Shown: positions 38,200 to 49,790 of the stretch, piece by piece | Numbering within the stretch: position 1 is the first letter of the stretch | Layout: each line of letters opens with the position of its first letter | NCBI GenBank assembly: GCA_008508345.1 | Contig: QNGE01002692.1 | Coordinates: 41,983-105,982 of the forward strand | DNA: 64,000 nucleotides | Origin: Paragonimus westermani | Lineage: Eukaryota; Platyhelminthes; Trematoda; Plagiorchiida; Troglotrematidae | Reading direction: 5' to 3' | Made by a program: the position numbers and the translations under genes | The notes under the pieces: generated by a model | Databases searched by the model: none | What the model saw: only the letters and a program-made list of their open reading frames with translations | Told to the model about the DNA's origin: nothing

Positions 38200-38394
38200 C
38201 GTGCGTGCGCAATTTGCGGTCTTATCTTTCTGGATACCTCACGCAAGTTTATCATGCTGCTGGCAGTATCTGGATCGATCTGGCTCCCCATGGCGATGGT
38301 GTCTGTGGCTGGAACGTAGAAACAGGGGATTTTTTGAACTGCGGTGCTGCTGTGTGTGCACACTTGTCACTCAGCTCACGTTCTTGGTTCCTTA
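38200..38394 (+). CDS. Exon of unknown gene, largest
   Basis: The acceptor is TTCGTTGCAG and the donor GTGAGT; 195 bases, phase 1 in and out. The translation NLRSYLSGYLTQVYHAAGS then IWIDLAPHGDGVCGWNVETG and FLNCGAAVCAHL is coding-like, with several cysteines. A second frame and two antisense frames are also open here, but only this frame agrees with the phases of the exons at 31.5, 32.5 and 33.3 kb. No stop was reached and no downstream partner was found, so the gene is open at its 3' end. Confidence 0.5.
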
Positions 38395-41300
38395 GTGAGT
38401 ATATCATTAGCACTGAGCCGGAACGGTTAATGATCCTTTGCTGATCGGTCTCCGCTTGCATACTCACTCACCGATTGTTGTTTACCTGAATACACAGATT
38501 AGGTAACTGAAAATGATGCTTCCGTCAGCGAATATCTTTGAATATCCTCAAGTGACCGATCAGTTCAGCTTGGCAAGATATTACCATGGTTGACGAAAAC
38601 AACACAACCTACCATCCTCGACTGCGAAGCACGTCCGGATGACTAGTCATACATTGAACCCGTTTAATTTATTCACGGCATCACTACGTAATTCAAAAAC
38701 GAAACTTTTGGCCAACAGCGAGAACTTATGAATCAAACACCGAAGGTCAGCTCGGTATGTGCAAGACTTAGTGACTCAGACTGTATCCAATGTGAGGTAA
38801 TGAACCTGTGACCCATAATATTCTGACTTTTCAATAGCACGTCAATTACATCGTATTTAGTTGATCGAGCTGTTTGCTTGAGGTGAGCGGCAGAAGACAG
38901 TCTGAGACACGGTGACATTTTACAATATATGTTTTTCCTCCACCTTGGTGGCCAAGATTTTGACAGATTTGGTCGGATAACCTCACCCTGCTCAGCCTAG
39001 TCAGGATAGATCAAGTTCGTAGACTTCGTCTTAGTCGCGTTTATTGTTTACACAGACCACCGCGTCGAGCTTACACAGGCTGCCCATGAAGTCTGCAAAC
39101 AGGTTCCGAATTGGCTCACCACGAACAAACAGCGGGCGTTAACCACTGGTGACTCGAGTGTCACTAGGTTCTGCAGTCCTATTCAATTTTTAAACCTGGA
39201 GTTCATAATCGTCTAAATTCTAGATTTATTCTCAGACCCAGTTCACACTCAGACCTCCGATAGATTTTGTGTGGTGATTACGTTATCAATGAATATTAGT
39301 CGTTTGTCACTATGGTACTCGGCCCATACTGCCTTGCAGTTTACTATGCTTCCCCTCAGGATTTCACCTATGGTCGTATATATTCTTCTTCTCCACACGC
39401 CTTTATATATCTTATCAAAATCCATTTTCAGCAATTGTTTTTATCTTCAGTACACAGTTACGTTCTTTCACTAGCAAAAAACTTTCTAACCTCGCGTAAC
39501 AGTGTGCACTGTCGTACTAGTTGCTAAACGACTGATCATCATCCGCTGACAGTCTACTGAGACTTCTCTGCATCCACTGTTAAAAAACTCTTAAGCGGAT
39601 GTTCCTTTTCCCAAGTGCCGTTTTCCCTATCAATGCCCTTTCAAAGTTTAAAAAGTATTTCAAATATGATTGAGTCTTTAATAGGTACCCATGGGGCCAA
39701 GCTAAACTTTTTCCCAATGCGGGAATTAAGGGGGAAGAAGGGCAAACTTAGCCGTCAAATACTGAACGTGAGACAATATTGGTTCAGACTGAATTTGGGG
39801 GTTTGCGATTATTTTGAATTGAGCACCAACCACATTTGATCACAGTCCCTGTCGTCCAAAATACTTATTTAACTACGCGGACTGCAATCAACTGGTGTTC
39901 AGTTTGAAAAACGACAGTAATAGGCATGTTAGACCTAGATATACGGATTAACAGAACTTAGTCTGTGGCCAGTGCACACTTTGGTTTCCGTACATTCGTG
40001 CCAATATCTTGAAACTTTGCGTGTTTGTGACGTTTTTGCTCAATCTGTACGTTATTCCAAGGTGGTCATATAAAGACCTCATAGTTCTGTGTAATCATTT
40101 AAACACCACAGCGACTTGTCCACAAAGCTGTTCATCATATCGCAGGACAGACCAGCTGCGATGAAGTAGTCTTAACACAACGTCAGAGTAACTACGTCAT
40201 ATCAAACCGTAAACCCTCAATCACTTTTGTATAATATTATGTCACAGTTCACACTTGAATCCATTCTTATCACACCAAATGATTCGGCGTTTCTATGCGA
40301 CACTACACGGACATACATTGGCTATCACAGAATTCCCCCCGCCTAAACAACAAGTTTGGGGTTTTTTAACGTCAGATAGTCGCCATCGTCTCATCGCGCT
40401 GTTGCCTTGTGTAAATAAACTCCCAGATGTCCCCACTCCCCACTGAGGTGTGACACGAGAATCCCTGGTAAGCTTAGGAACACCAAAATTGAGCTTATCA
40501 GACTTTCCTACAGAGTTCAAGTTGAACTTCACTCTGTGTGATCCAAAATGCCTTGTGAGAGAGACAAACCGGTTAACTCGAACTCATTGAATATGCAACC
40601 TCATGGATCATCGTGAAACTACTCATTCGAACAGTTCACAATTGTAAACATGTTCGGATTACACTAATTCGAGACTGTCACGTTTGCCTATACTCTTTGT
40701 TTGTCTTCTCAGTGAAGACAGCATCACTGTGATAGTTTCACATGTGGATGACATGTTTCATCACGTATTTGCAGTTGGCTGTGTGTGAAAGCCAAATAGG
40801 CTACGCAGTTTGAGTTTTGTATTTTGTCACACTCCAGATCGAAAGACGTATTGATCGGACGATCAGACTGGGCCGCATGCAACGGGCACCTCGCTCATAA
40901 GGTGAGGGAACAAACTGACGTTGTGTGTCCGTCGGTCGCTCTGTCTGTAATGCTAGCCAATTCTGTGGCCAGTACCGACATCTTGCTGACTGAGGAATTG
41001 TATTTGGAGTTGCAACCCTCTTTATTAATTCTTCATGCTGGTTCATCCCTCTTCCAGTTATAAGTGTTTGGTACTATTCACACTTGTTGTCCACGATCAC
41101 TTTTCTAAACCAGCCTCCACATGTGGTCATTTGTTTGCGCAACAAACTGGATGAAACTCTAAGCCCGTTTCTCCGTAACCTACTGTGCTCTCCATTGATT
41201 CTATTTTTGGGCACACAAGATAAACCCTTTGGCCGTCGATATCTTTTGTAACCCTTCTGTTTTTAATAAATATATGAAACTAGATACCAGATCCACTTGA

Positions 41301-41963
41301 CTGTTAGGAAGAATGTTAAAATTGCAAGCGGAAGTGTTTGGAGAATAGTCGCCGAAGTAAAACTGCTCCGGTAAATCTAGTTTGGAAAGTCGTATCGCTT
41401 AGTTTAACTACCGTACTTCACCTTATGCGAATCATGATATGCAGTGTTTGCGTTCCCCGACTTATAATCAATCGTGGTGTCACTGGGTAATAGACGTATT
41501 CTGTATCATTCAAACTAATGGAGTGTAGTCACATGAACGGGTAATTTGATTTTCGGTAGCTAGGCCCCAATAATCGAACATCCGTCACGGTTATTACGAA
41601 TTTGTTGCGGAAAACTATTTTACTGTGGTGATCGGGACCTCCGGCTGTTCACAAGTTGCCGCAATATGCCGAACCCAAAAAATTACAAAGCCTGGGCAAA
41701 TGGGTTTTCCTTCGTCGTATTCAGGAACAGTAGGCTTTCTCTGATGGTTACAGTTTCGGGGTGCTCGCACCCCATGTTTATTCAGTTTTCGGTTGAGCCA
41801 CCATGCTTCTCAATCTGGTTGAAGCATCCTTATACATGCCAACGAGGTCTTTCCCGACTTATGATCTAAATCCTTCCAGTCCCTACATTTCAAAAGCCCT
41901 CCAGCACTGACTCAGTTAGGTCCTCCTCTATATTCAGTTAAGGAGGCGCAGATACTAGCAAAT
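38395..41963. other. No certain feature
   Basis: The next exon of the unknown gene should enter in phase 1 here or beyond. A block at 40248-40446 after acceptor GTCACAG is open in two frames (one giving FTLESILITPNDSAFLCD, the other 65 codons to TGA), but phase and product do not settle it. Confidence 0.35.
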
Positions 41964-44591
41964 GGGTTGACTATCTCACTGTCTAAACTCTGATCGCGTC
42001 AGAATTAAAAGTGCTGTTATTGCTCCATCAAAACCTCGACGAAATACATCACCAAGAAGGCAAGAATTGCCATGTGATCAGCACATACCCATGTGACTGT
42101 TGCATCATGGGACCGTCTAAGGTAGTTGTCTCATTCTCGATTACGTCATTCATTTCTTCCCTGAGGTTTTGGCTTTCTCAATAAAGGATCATTTTGGGCC
42201 TTTATGAATGTTCCTGCTTGCCCAAGGTTAGTTAGTTAGAATGGACAAATGGTGTTTCAAGACCAGCCTGTGTGCGTCGCAATATCATCGGCTTATTCAA
42301 ACAAGACTTCTTTTTAGTTATACTTTTATGTCAAATTACCATTTCTGTGATTTCAGAACACTGTAACAATCCTTTAAATATATGATTCTTCTATGCATAT
42401 GGCCCCAACATTCCACGAAATGAGTGGATGTTGTACAACCTCAAATGGAAGCATCTATTTTCGATGGACCTATCTCACAGTACCAGTCATGCTGGTCACA
42501 AGAATCAGTGTTTGTTTTCATAAATCCAGAACAAGTGGCTATATACTAGTGCTGGTAACTACATTCTATACCGCTCGAGCAAACGAGAGTGACTCACGCA
42601 AGCCGTCAAACCGGCTGCTGACCACTGGTTGTGGTCAAAATGAGACAGTTCTAGCGAGCATTTAGGACTTGATGATTGGGTTGATCCGACTGGCAAATCT
42701 TACAGGTTGGATGCAGACAGAACGGCTGTGAACACAAACGAGTTGAATAGGATAGGTTTAAACAGACTCAGATTAATTGTCACCTGCTAAAGATGACCAC
42801 TACTGAAGGCTCGTGGAACAGCCGATAGTAAATCGGTCTACATCACGACCGATGATTCACAAACTATGGGAGCTTTCATCTTTTGTACACCGCGACAGCG
42901 CCAACACACCAAAGTTCAGTGACCTTTGTGCTTGACCGTTTGAATCGCCTCGGTCTCCATAGACCAGTGGTGTCCCAGACAAACAAAGGTTTGTTTACGA
43001 CGGATGATCAGTTGTCCAAGCATAGATACTGCCAGTCCAGTAGACTGCTCATTTGCGTCACGATCCCACAATTGGTACAAGATACGGTTGCTACCCTGAG
43101 ATGCCAGGACTCCTTATACGCTTGGAAAGTGAATTTGTCGTGACTGTTAGACTGCACAATAGACCCGCAAATCGTGAATGTTTCGACCCATTTTTCATCT
43201 TCGATTATACGTCATTCATTTGTTCATCTGGTGTTTTTGGTCTTCTACAGATCTCACTTCACTTATTTAGATTGTATACCCACTGACACAAACCACTGAA
43301 CAACAACAGAGAGATGAAGACGAATAAATACTCATAGATAAATCAAGAATATCAGTAACTCTTCATTCAACCAGAAATGCTCATCATTTTCCGCTATGTC
43401 TGATAGCGTCTTTGACGTTGAACACTACTAATTTCCACATCATTAAACAGGAAAATGAGTTGGGTCGACTAAGACAAGCATCGATATCAACTGTTCTGTC
43501 TCTGCGTCAAATTAGCGTTTGGCTACCGGTTTGCTATTTTCACTCTACACCTTATTCCATGTATTTGATTCAGATACTGATATAGGACCACCTGGAAAGT
43601 GTATTGTCTTTTCTAGGGAGGTACTCATATCATTCACCGTGACAGCCCACCATACATGAGAGTGTTCCCAATCTGCGGTGTCGATGGTTGTGTCCCATTT
43701 AAGCCAATAAGTGGCAGCTTTCGATACTGCTCAGGGCAACGAGGGAGCCACTCATAGCACGAGAACACATCAACGCCTGGCTTCACTGCTGTTTACCCCG
43801 ACTGTCAGCGGCCGTAGTGAACGATGCACTATGTAAAAAATGATTCATTCGCAAACTCAGTACATGATTGAATCATAGTATATTGTTTATTTTTATAACG
43901 CACCTGCATCACTGAAGATCTCCAACTGGTGCATCTTTGTAAAAGAGATTGACCACTTGTCACAAAAAGTGGTTTACTGATCAAGAACATACGGAACTCA
44001 GGTTTAAAACCATTTAGTTGTGCTCTGTGCCACGTTCTCCTAAACAGTCTTCCACGGTGTCCGGGAAGGTCCATGCTTCCGTGTGTGGTTCGTAGCACTT
44101 TGGTCATGCTTCGTACTACTCTGCAGCCACCACCATTTTCTGGACGGACTATCTCAGATGCGATGATTTCAGATACTTGGATGAACATTTCTTATGATGA
44201 CCATCAAAATCCTTGCTATGTGTCCTTCTGCCGAATGACACTCATCAATTTGGATAGTGTCTGTAAATTTTCCTTGGTGAAACTTCATGGTCATTGTACC
44301 TGCTTTCGTTACCTTTCATGGTTATCACGAAAGCTTTCATGACCTTCTCAACCAAGACGGTGTATTTTACGCTTAATATGATGACCCTAGAGATCCACCT
44401 AAATTAAACTATGTTTTACGCACTGACCTGACGGTAAACTATACAACAAAGAGAATGTGTGTCCGCGTGATCTCACTCGTCGCCTTTCACATGTATTACA
44501 TTCTATCAGCCGATACTTGCATACAGGGTTGGAGGGATCCAATTCGGACTAACCTGTCACAGTGACCGAAGCCAAAGGACGCCTGCGCTTA
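41964..44591. repeat. Large inverted repeat, left arm
   Basis: This 2,628-base arm is the reverse complement of 54685-57312. Position x here corresponds to 99276 minus x there; this holds at both ends and at ten internal open-frame boundaries, so there are no net indels, and the translated frames checked are identical. Outer homology stops between GGG at 41964 and the base before it. Inner homology stops at 44591, directly before an N. No transposon protein or gene was recognised inside. A block at 43617-43757 after acceptor TTTTCTAG encodes about 46 coding-like residues with four cysteines before a stop. Confidence 0.95.
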
Positions 44592-44592
44592 N
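44592..44592. other. Ambiguous base at repeat-arm junction
   Basis: The single N I noticed in the window sits exactly between the inverted-repeat arm and unrelated sequence. In an assembly this often marks a join or a position where reads disagreed. Confidence 0.9.
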
Positions 44593-44697
44593 AGCACCTC
44601 CACCACGTGAACCCTCCCGTTGCACAGCTGCCGGTTGCAAAGTTCACGGGCGCACTCTGGCCAGCCTGCCCAAACATGCTTTGTCGTTGGTAAACAG

Positions 44698-44832
44698 ATT
44701 GGGGATAACACAACGTTACGAGCAAGTTTTACTACTCTACGTTTCAACCACCTCGGGTGGCCTTCCTGTTAAACACGACGCCCGAACAGTTCAACTTCAT
44801 TCGTACTAAATTTGGAGCGGATATCTTACAAA
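44698..44832 (-). repeat. PLE-like tail repeat, copy 3
   Basis: Nearly collinear with 4090-4239. On the minus strand it has an intact stem II (GGCCACC-CGA-GGTGGTT) followed by GAAACGTAGAGTAGT and CTCGTAACGTTGTG. The CTGANGA box is replaced by AACAGGA, as in copy 1. It lies about 100 bases inside the large inverted repeat. Confidence 0.55.
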
Positions 44833-46942
44833 TGCTTCGTCCTTCTCTCATTAGCCTGTTATTTACCCATCGATCCTCTCGTTGTAACCTCTGTTTATTG
44901 TTAGATGTAATGCACTTTTCATGCTGGCGCAGCCAGGATACACGAAGTCCCTCTCGCATCACTTCAGTGCATAGTGTAGACATAACCGTCTGGCGACGGA
45001 GAGTGCTGGCAACACGCTATTACGCTACGTGCAATACGAACGGGTTTATTGAAACAACAATACTCTGTACGATTCTCAGTAGCGAACTGCAAACGCAAAC
45101 AAAAATAAAAGACCTAACGTGTTGACACCCATAGTGTTATCGTTTCTGGAGTACATCGGGGGCCCCACAATTAGAGACTTGGATACTCCAGCCCAACAGT
45201 TTCACTGACAGTCTTACCCGAAGGGCTTGCCCGAAAACTGGCCTACCAAATGAGTCGGACTGGTGAGGTTACCCAAAAAACCGCCACAGCCACAGCCGGT
45301 CTGGGTAGTAGGGTTGTGCGCGTGCATGTTAGGTCAAAAAGCTCGGTTTCACTGTCTCACTATTTTGGCCATCATGGGCCACGGTTACTGAGGTGCTCGC
45401 AGCTTGCAGGCTCGTAGTTCGGACACTACGGCACGTCACGGTCATGTGCCCATCGCCCGTAATAACAGTGCTACAGACAGTCACGAGTGTTCTGCTGACT
45501 TTGTTGCCATTGCTTCGACAACTGTCAGACAAATGGGACCTCGGCAACTCAAGCGCCAGGAACGGGTGGGGCGATTGAAACCTGTATCACGCACCCTAAC
45601 TAACCCAACGCGTTGCCACTCGAAATAGTGTACGTAACCCGAAATGCTAGAAAGTCGCAGCTTTAATCACAGCTCGCGGCCTCCTATTTCGACTCCGTCG
45701 CATTGGGCTCGAGTCAGCTGCACAAGTGAAAAAATGTCATATTTCCCTAACGAAGCATGTTGGCGCGATAATGTTTCCACCAAACGATAGGTAAAAAAGA
45801 AAGGTACATTCGTGAACGAAACAAAGCCAGAACCAGTTGAAAGCTTAACGGCAAACTAACAATTTCCTCATTAAAAATGAGACGCGTCGTGGAACTCTTG
45901 ACTGTGATAGCTTGAGTACGCACTAACAAATAACGATATCCCAAAGATAGTCAATGAAAAGGTCAAGTCAATGGATTGGATCTAGTTGCTACCCAAATAG
46001 CAAAAATCCCCGCAGCCATTCACAGTCTGATAGATAAAGGTGTTAAACTACGCTCAAGCAATACCAAAAAAGATTACGGAAAACCCCTACCAAACGCATC
46101 AATCAGAAATTCCGACCCAGCAGGGTATATTTCTAACCACAGTCTGATGAAAACAGACGTAGATGTATCGCCAAGTGCAGAATAAAGCCTCCTTTATATT
46201 TCACTGCCATTTAAAGGAGTTAACACTTTTGAAACTTTATCAGAATGCTTAACGCGGGAATTAGCAAAACCGATTTTGTACCTCACTTACTTGTTTGGTT
46301 TGCCCCCCCTGTCGCCTTTGCGTCTCCAGCCGAAAGTTTTATTGTTTGTACTTGCTGTCTGTTTGCGTCCATCTTTTTGTTTGTTCCCGAGGAACAAGCC
46401 ATATGGGCACAAAAAATGGAGCTTATTTGAACGTATCCGATATCGTTATTCGGTATAGCCAATTCAAGAGTCAATAACGGCCTGTTAATCTGATTCCGGT
46501 TGGTTTTGCTTAAGCCAACTTGTCAAGTCTATGGGTGCACACAAAAACTAGGCGAAGGTTGTTCGCTAGCAGTGGCAGGTGCCGTTGCAAATTTCATACA
46601 CTTATAGCCATAATGCACACAAAGTCTCCTAGACAGAACATTAAACTTCCGCCTTGCCATACTTCCGTAGTTCGGATACAACTGTTACATATATGTGCTA
46701 ACTTCTCCGAGAATGTGTACAACTTAAACCTTAGGATTTCAACAGTGATGCATGCTATCCTTTACTCTACTGACGTATTATCTACCACCCATCCCAGGTG
46801 GACCACATTTGTTTGTAACTGTATTTCGTGTAGTTTGTATATACTCAGCGTGATTACGAAACACTGAAGAGATGCTTGTTTACCACGCGTTTCTTATGTC
46901 TAAACCGTGGGTATTGAAGTTACTTAATCGACTGTGTCCAAA
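44833..46942. other. No gene; GC-richer patch
   Basis: The stretch at about 45140-45640 looks richer in G and C than its surroundings and is open in several frames on both strands without a recognisable product; it may be old element sequence. The rest has no feature. Confidence 0.35.
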
Positions 46943-47033
46943 TAATTCTGTCAGTAGGAGGTAAGTGAAGCGGTTGTCAAAACGATTGCTACACTGATAG
47001 AAACGCGAAGGTTCAAATCCCGGTTCACGAAAG
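46943..47033 (+). repeat. tRNA-like SINE head (candidate)
   Basis: GGTTCAAATCCCGG is a good Pol III B box, preceded by a weak A-box-like GGTAAGTGAAGCGG about 40 bases upstream. The body after it does not match the 36.5-kb SINE, so it may be another family or a chance match. Confidence 0.4.
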
Positions 47034-47459
47034 AGTGCATCAAACCAGTGAGTACTTCTAGGAAGGCGAGTTTACCTCCCCGGGAGTAGTCCATCGAAAG
47101 TCCATCTGCATTTCACGAAGATTTCGTAAGTAAACGGTGATCAAGTCTACTAATATTGGTGGCAACCTACTAAATATAGCCGTCTCGTATGGTTGTCGTG
47201 ATTTGTCACAAACTGCGTGATACAACTCAGATTAACCGGATACAACAATGTATGGCTAGAAGGTGTTTCGCGTCAGGTTACAATCAAAATGCGTTCGTTC
47301 CCATGCTGGTCGAGATAATAGCGCACAAATGTACTTTACTGTTTGATAAGAGAACCATTGTGTGAGTTGGCCATAGGGAAACTTCGTTCGAGGAATAATC
47401 ACTCAAAACAATGCCAGTTATACCATTGTTGTTGCTATGGTAATTAACAGACACATCCA

Positions 47460-47466
47460 TATAAAG
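47460..47466 (+). promoter_or_regulatory. TATA-like box of Ly6-like gene
   Basis: TATAAAG lies about 59 bases before the ATG at 47525, a distance compatible with a short 5' UTR of about 30 bases. No other core element was identified. Confidence 0.4.
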
Positions 47467-47524
47467 AAGTCTACCCCCAGATTATGGATAAAGACAACCA
47501 GACCGACTGTAATCGTCCTCAAAT

Positions 47525-47579
47525 ATGATTTTTCGTTTAGTAATATTCTTCATGATTTTCCTGGTTTCGGTTCAAGTTG
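47525..47579 (+). CDS. Ly6-like gene, signal-peptide exon
   Basis: The ATG opens MIFRLVIFFMIFLVSVQV, an ideal secretory signal core with one Arg followed by a hydrophobic run, and a perfect donor GTAAGT ends the exon in phase 1. The first base of the split codon joins the next exon to give Ala, so the peptide reads VQVASA before the first cysteine, which fits signal peptidase rules. The intron is 4.6 kb and contains a Penelope-like endonuclease fragment in the same orientation. First exons coding little more than the signal peptide are common in Ly6/three-finger genes. Confidence 0.65.
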
Positions 47580-48957
47580 GTAAGTTGTTCTGAAATACAT
47601 TCAGTATTATGCAGCTGGCAGCAATCGGTTTGCAATCTATGTTTGTTTACCAAGGGTCAGTAACACAGGTTTATTATGCATTGTCTACTAACGGTACGCC
47701 GCAACGCCGCAAAAGCTTCTGCTCATAGATCTAATGACGGAGATGTTCGTATGAGTAATGAAAATTCGTGTGTTTATGATGGAGTGTTTACCAATCAGGA
47801 ATTTTTTTAAACGCACTTTTGTATATCGTTGCAGTGCACGCTAACTTAGGTGTACAAAAATAGTTACTCGTGATAAAGCGGATCAGATGTGAGACCTCCA
47901 CATTATTCAGTCAATACGTACAGTTTGGCTGCACCTATAAAAACATCTACGTGCAACTGAATTTGCAACGGACACTGGGAAAAACCGGTTGGTAGTAAAC
48001 TGTTTTAAGTAAGACAAATGAGGAAACTCCGTGAGTGACAGGTTAGAAGTTACATAAGAGACGACTAGGAGACTGTACCCTCATGGCAGATATTTTACAA
48101 TCTCACCTCACCTCTCACAAAGTGACAACGGATTGGCAGCAAAACCTTGACTGTACAAAGACTGATTCCGATTACCATGCTCAATGAAAACGTGGTCTGG
48201 TGATGTGCACATGCGCACCTAGCTTGTGTCTCTTACTACTGATGCTGTTAGTTTGTTCCCACAAGAATACATTCGGAAACACACGTCCATTAGAAATAAC
48301 TCCTGGAATAAAAATGAGTTGTTTTAGGTGTACTTTGCATCAGTTAATCGGATTGGAGGAACGTGTATATCTATAGCGCAAAGAAAGGACATGTGTTGCT
48401 ACGGTAAGAAGTGCCGTATTTAAATCCGTTTTTTATTCTCCATACCATTTATTAAGTAAAGAGTATATGCCTGAGGAGATGCGGACTACTTAGCCCTGAA
48501 TTAATTGAACATTTTTCGCAGCCTTCAAAATAAATCTGTTCAAGCGTAAGATTTCGGGGTACTCAATTAATTTTCCCGAATATTTAGATACGGTTTGAAT
48601 GTGGACTTCGTTTTAAAGTTCTTATTCTAGCTGTACATCAATAGTCCAACGCTGGCACTCATAAACAGTCGCATCTAGTCATGTGCTGAATTCTGTCCAT
48701 TCAACCGACTGAGTTCCACGAAATCGCACGAACTTTTCGCATTACTTTCTCGTCACTGTTTACATTTTACAGTCATTGAAATCAGGTGAAGCTAACGCAG
48801 AATCCACGTTAGAAAATTGATGGAGAGCGTAAATATGTTAATCTTGACCCAGAGCGACTTTGTTCAAAATGGTCTTACGATTATTTCAAGCCCGCTTTTT
48901 CATTGTCTTTGTTGTTGGATCGTTGATGCGTAGATAATGTATAGTTGACGAAAATGA

Positions 48958-49659
48958 ACTAGTTTGGTACGAACTGTTTTTCACCGAGCAAGGAAACTGT
49001 GCACGGCCGACAGCCTACAGTCTGAGGAGGAGCTCTTAAAGAATGTTCTGTTCACGAATGGATACCCGGCCAAATTTATTGAAATTTATTGCAAGGAGCG
49101 AGTGACTGCCTCCCAACCACAGTTAGTGCCGAAAAAACAGGTTTTTATCAACCTTCCTTACACAGGTGACCACAACGTTACCGACGTAAGTCGAAAGTTG
49201 AAATCTGTCATTGATCGCACATATCCCGCGGCGGAATTGCGCTTGTTACTCTCCACCCGTAGGATGAGCCTCCACTGCCCCGATCGTTCTTCTTCGGAAA
49301 ACTCTGCCTCTCACGTTATTTACCAGTTCACCTGCAGTTGCGGTGATTCATACATCGGCAGAACGGACCGAAATTTACGACAGAGGAAGGCGGAGCACAT
49401 TCCCAAGTGGCTAGTGCAAACAATGTTTCAAGGTGGGTCAGCATACCAAAACTCGAACAGAAGTCCGGCGTCTTCCATCGCCAAACACCTAATCGCAACA
49501 GGTCATGTAGTTGACCCCGACACTTCATTCACAGTCCTATTGCGCAATCGCGACCCTAGATTGTTAGCGTTCTCAGAGGCAATGTTGATCAAGCGTCATG
49601 CACCGGCCTTTTGTTGGCAAAAGGTACTGACGCAATCAATTTCGTTGCCGTGGCAGTGA
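48958..49659 (+). pseudogene. Penelope-like element, GIY-YIG endonuclease fragment
   Basis: An open frame of about 233 residues. In the frame numbered from 48964, the end of the RT domain (EEELLKNVLFTNGYPAKFIE, residues 21-40) is followed by a linker (FINLPYTGD) and then the GIY-YIG nuclease: VIYQFTCSCG (118-127) as the GIY strand, YIGRT (130-134), His145, IAKHLIATGH and finally EAMLIKRHAP with the expected Glu. PLEs join an RT to this nuclease for integration at nicks. The RT catalytic part is missing and an in-frame TGA lies just upstream, so this copy is 5'-truncated. The nuclease frame is undamaged, which suggests recent insertion. It lies in the intron of the Ly6-like gene, sense strand. 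Confidence 0.9.
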
Positions 49660-49790
49660 AGCCTGATTGAAACCAAGTGAAGTTCGTTCATTTCATTGTT
49701 TTGACGCTAAGCGCTTAACCTATATAACCGAATGTTTCATGTAACCGACTGTTGAGAATAAACGAAATGCTTGCATCTCGCAATGTATGT
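49660..49790 (+). repeat. Probable 3' tail of the PLE copy
   Basis: About 130 bases follow the nuclease stop, including TATATAACCG and AATAAACGAAATGC, before unique sequence seems to resume. The true end is not marked by a clear target duplication that I could see. Confidence 0.4.

Noticed and set aside
40687..40790. Exon after CTTGTTTGTCTTCTCAG
   Set aside because: Good acceptor, but the phase does not match the preceding exon and a stop follows quickly.
42393..42665. 90-codon frame duplicated at 56611-56883
   Set aside because: The identity is explained by the inverted repeat and is not evidence of coding conservation.
43829..44188. 119-codon frame duplicated at 55088-55447
   Set aside because: Identical only because the arms are identical; overlapping antisense frame and no domain.
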